This document shows, in pieces, positions 24,320 to 25,280 of a stretch of 25,280 nucleotides of DNA. The notes below the pieces were generated by a model. That model saw only the letters and a list, made by a program, of their open reading frames with translations, was not told the DNA's origin and did no database searches. The first letter of the stretch is position 1. The number at the start of each line of letters is the position of its first letter. Source of the stretch: a virus; IMG/VR virus record IMGVR_UViG_3300047557_004013, positions 1 through 25,280 of that record; one strand, given 5' to 3'. The position numbers and the translations under genes are program-made.

Positions 24320-25280
24320 TTACTGCCTCTTTATATTCTCTTGATCTTGGATCTGGTTGAACATAAGAAACTTTAGTGCTTTCTTTTGCCATCTCAATAA
24401 ATGTTTGATATGTGCCTGGTGGTTGAATAACATGTCTTACAGCAGTGATGAGATATTTTCCGGAAAAATGTTCATCTAATTTTCTTGCATTTTTGACTTG
24501 TAATGAATAAAAGTTGAAATTAATAGTTTTTCCAACTGTCACATCACTGTCACCAGGAACAACAAGTTTAACCACGGTATAATTTGCTAAAGCTATTTGT
24601 GCAGTTCTATTGGGAACATATGTTTCAATGTAAATGTCTTTAGCTGTGCTGCCTTGTCTTTCTTTGATGTATTCAACATCTTTTTGATTTGAATTTGTGA
24701 ATGCAACTTTTAATCTAGAATCGTAAGCTTCAGTTTGTTTTACACCTAGAGCATTTGTTGAGGGTGCAATAACAGGATTTCCATTTTTAGATTTTGTTTT
24801 TTCTGCATATGATTCATAACTAAAATTTGTAACCTTATATGACTTTGTTGTTGGATCAATTGATATTAATCGATTCGCATAAAGTCCAGAATTTGTGCTA
24901 TCTAATGCGTCAAAAGATTTGACTAATTCAAAATCCAAAACAGTTATAATATTTTCTCCAAAACTTTTATTGTCAAAATTTAAGTTTTTTGGTTGATATT
25001 TGTATGTTGCATATGGCTCTTGTTTTAACATAGATTGCAATGATCTGAAATTAAAACCATCTTTTGTTTCGAAAAAAACCATATCAGCACCAAGTTGATT
25101 ACCTGATGGCCTTGCATATGTTGATAACCAACTAATAGCTTCAAATGGTTTTAATCTGGGAACAACAAAATCATATGTTCCGATTGTTTCTTCTATAACA
25201 TTAATTTTATCGGGATCAACTTTTAATTTTTCAATTAAAATATTATTGACAATTCCAGTATTGTTTTTGGATGTGGCAAT
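24312..25280 (-). CDS. 27: baseplate hub protein, gp27-like, N-terminus outside window
   Basis: The frame stays open to the window edge, adding 66 codons upstream of the internal Met at 25082, so 322 residues are visible and the true start lies outside. The added part reads PRLKPFEAISWLSTYARPSG and then NQLGADMVFFETKDGFNFRS, so the ATG at 25082 is not the start. The C-terminal part (FSGKYLITAVRHVIQPPGTY, QTFIEMAKES) matches in order and style the end of T4 gp27 ([20 protein letters not shown]) and of other tube-like hub proteins. Position directly before the gp5 OB-fold gene also fits. gp27 trimers bind gp5 and adapt the hexameric tube to the trimeric spike. Eye-level similarity to T4 gp27 is weak; another hub protein of the same fold is possible. 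Confidence 0.75.
   Translation of the reverse strand: MATSKNNTGIVNNILIEKLKVDPDKINVIEETIGTYDFVVPRLKPFEAISWLSTYARPSGNQLGADMVFFETKDGFNFRSLQSMLKQEPYATYKYQPKNLNFDNKSFGENIITVLDFELVKSFDALDSTNSGLYANRLISIDPTTKSYKVTNFSYESYAEKTKSKNGNPVIAPSTNALGVKQTEAYDSRLKVAFTNSNQKDVEYIKERQGSTAKDIYIETYVPNRTAQIALANYTVVKLVVPGDSDVTVGKTINFNFYSLQVKNARKLDEHFSGKYLITAVRHVIQPPGTYQTFIEMAKESTKVSYVQPDPRSREYKEAVNG

Noticed and set aside
24312-25082. ATG at 25082 as the start of the gp27-like gene
   Set aside because: The frame is open and coherent for 66 more codons to the window edge, reading conserved-looking KPFEAISWLSTYARPSG, so the Met is internal.

Overview
The window is a densely packed, single-strand (all minus) stretch of the tail and baseplate late-gene cluster of a T4-superfamily contractile-tailed phage (myovirus). 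Transcription runs from high to low coordinates. The DNA is AT-rich by eye. The proteins are rich in Asn, Thr, Ser and Ala, and several resemble structural proteins I know from T4-like cyanophages and their marine or freshwater relatives. The host cannot be read from this window: no host-derived metabolic gene, tRNA or integrase is present.

Layout in transcription order. (1) Central hub and spike, 25280-22649: a gp27-like hub protein cut by the window edge, a gp5-type OB-fold protein with a coiled-coil tail instead of a lysozyme domain, and a separate gp5C-like beta-helical spike ending in a His-x-His tip. An unassigned 264-residue protein follows. (2) After the only sizeable gap (94 bases), the wedge set: gp25, gp6, and a 943-residue protein at the position of T4 gp7. 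(3) A 569-residue fibre-like protein, then the gp8 wedge homologue. (4) A very large (1821-residue) DUF4815-type structural protein, a 443-residue partner and a 65-residue coiled-coil protein. (5) A 905-residue tail fibre with 28-residue tandem repeats, a collagen-like stalk and a C-terminal Peptidase_S74 self-cleaving chaperone. (6) Three small structural proteins, then a 753-residue fibre or adhesin with YadA-like head repeats. (7) A truncated coiled-coil protein at the left edge.

How they work together: hub and spike form the central membrane-piercing part, gp25/gp6/gp7-like/gp8 build the six wedges around it, and the DUF4815 protein and fibres probably form the baseplate periphery and host-recognition organs. 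Genes mostly touch or overlap by a few bases, which suggests translational coupling. An AATAAATA-type element recurs in the gaps ahead of the fibre-side genes. It matches the NATAAATA late promoter of T4-like cyanophages and marks likely late transcription starts.

The most interesting points are the split lysozyme-less gp5 with a metal-tip-like spike, a G-x-G-Y beta-repeat module spread over four different baseplate proteins, and two mini-proteins that look like reduced versions of the 753-residue fibre and share its C-terminal LDGGTF-type ending.
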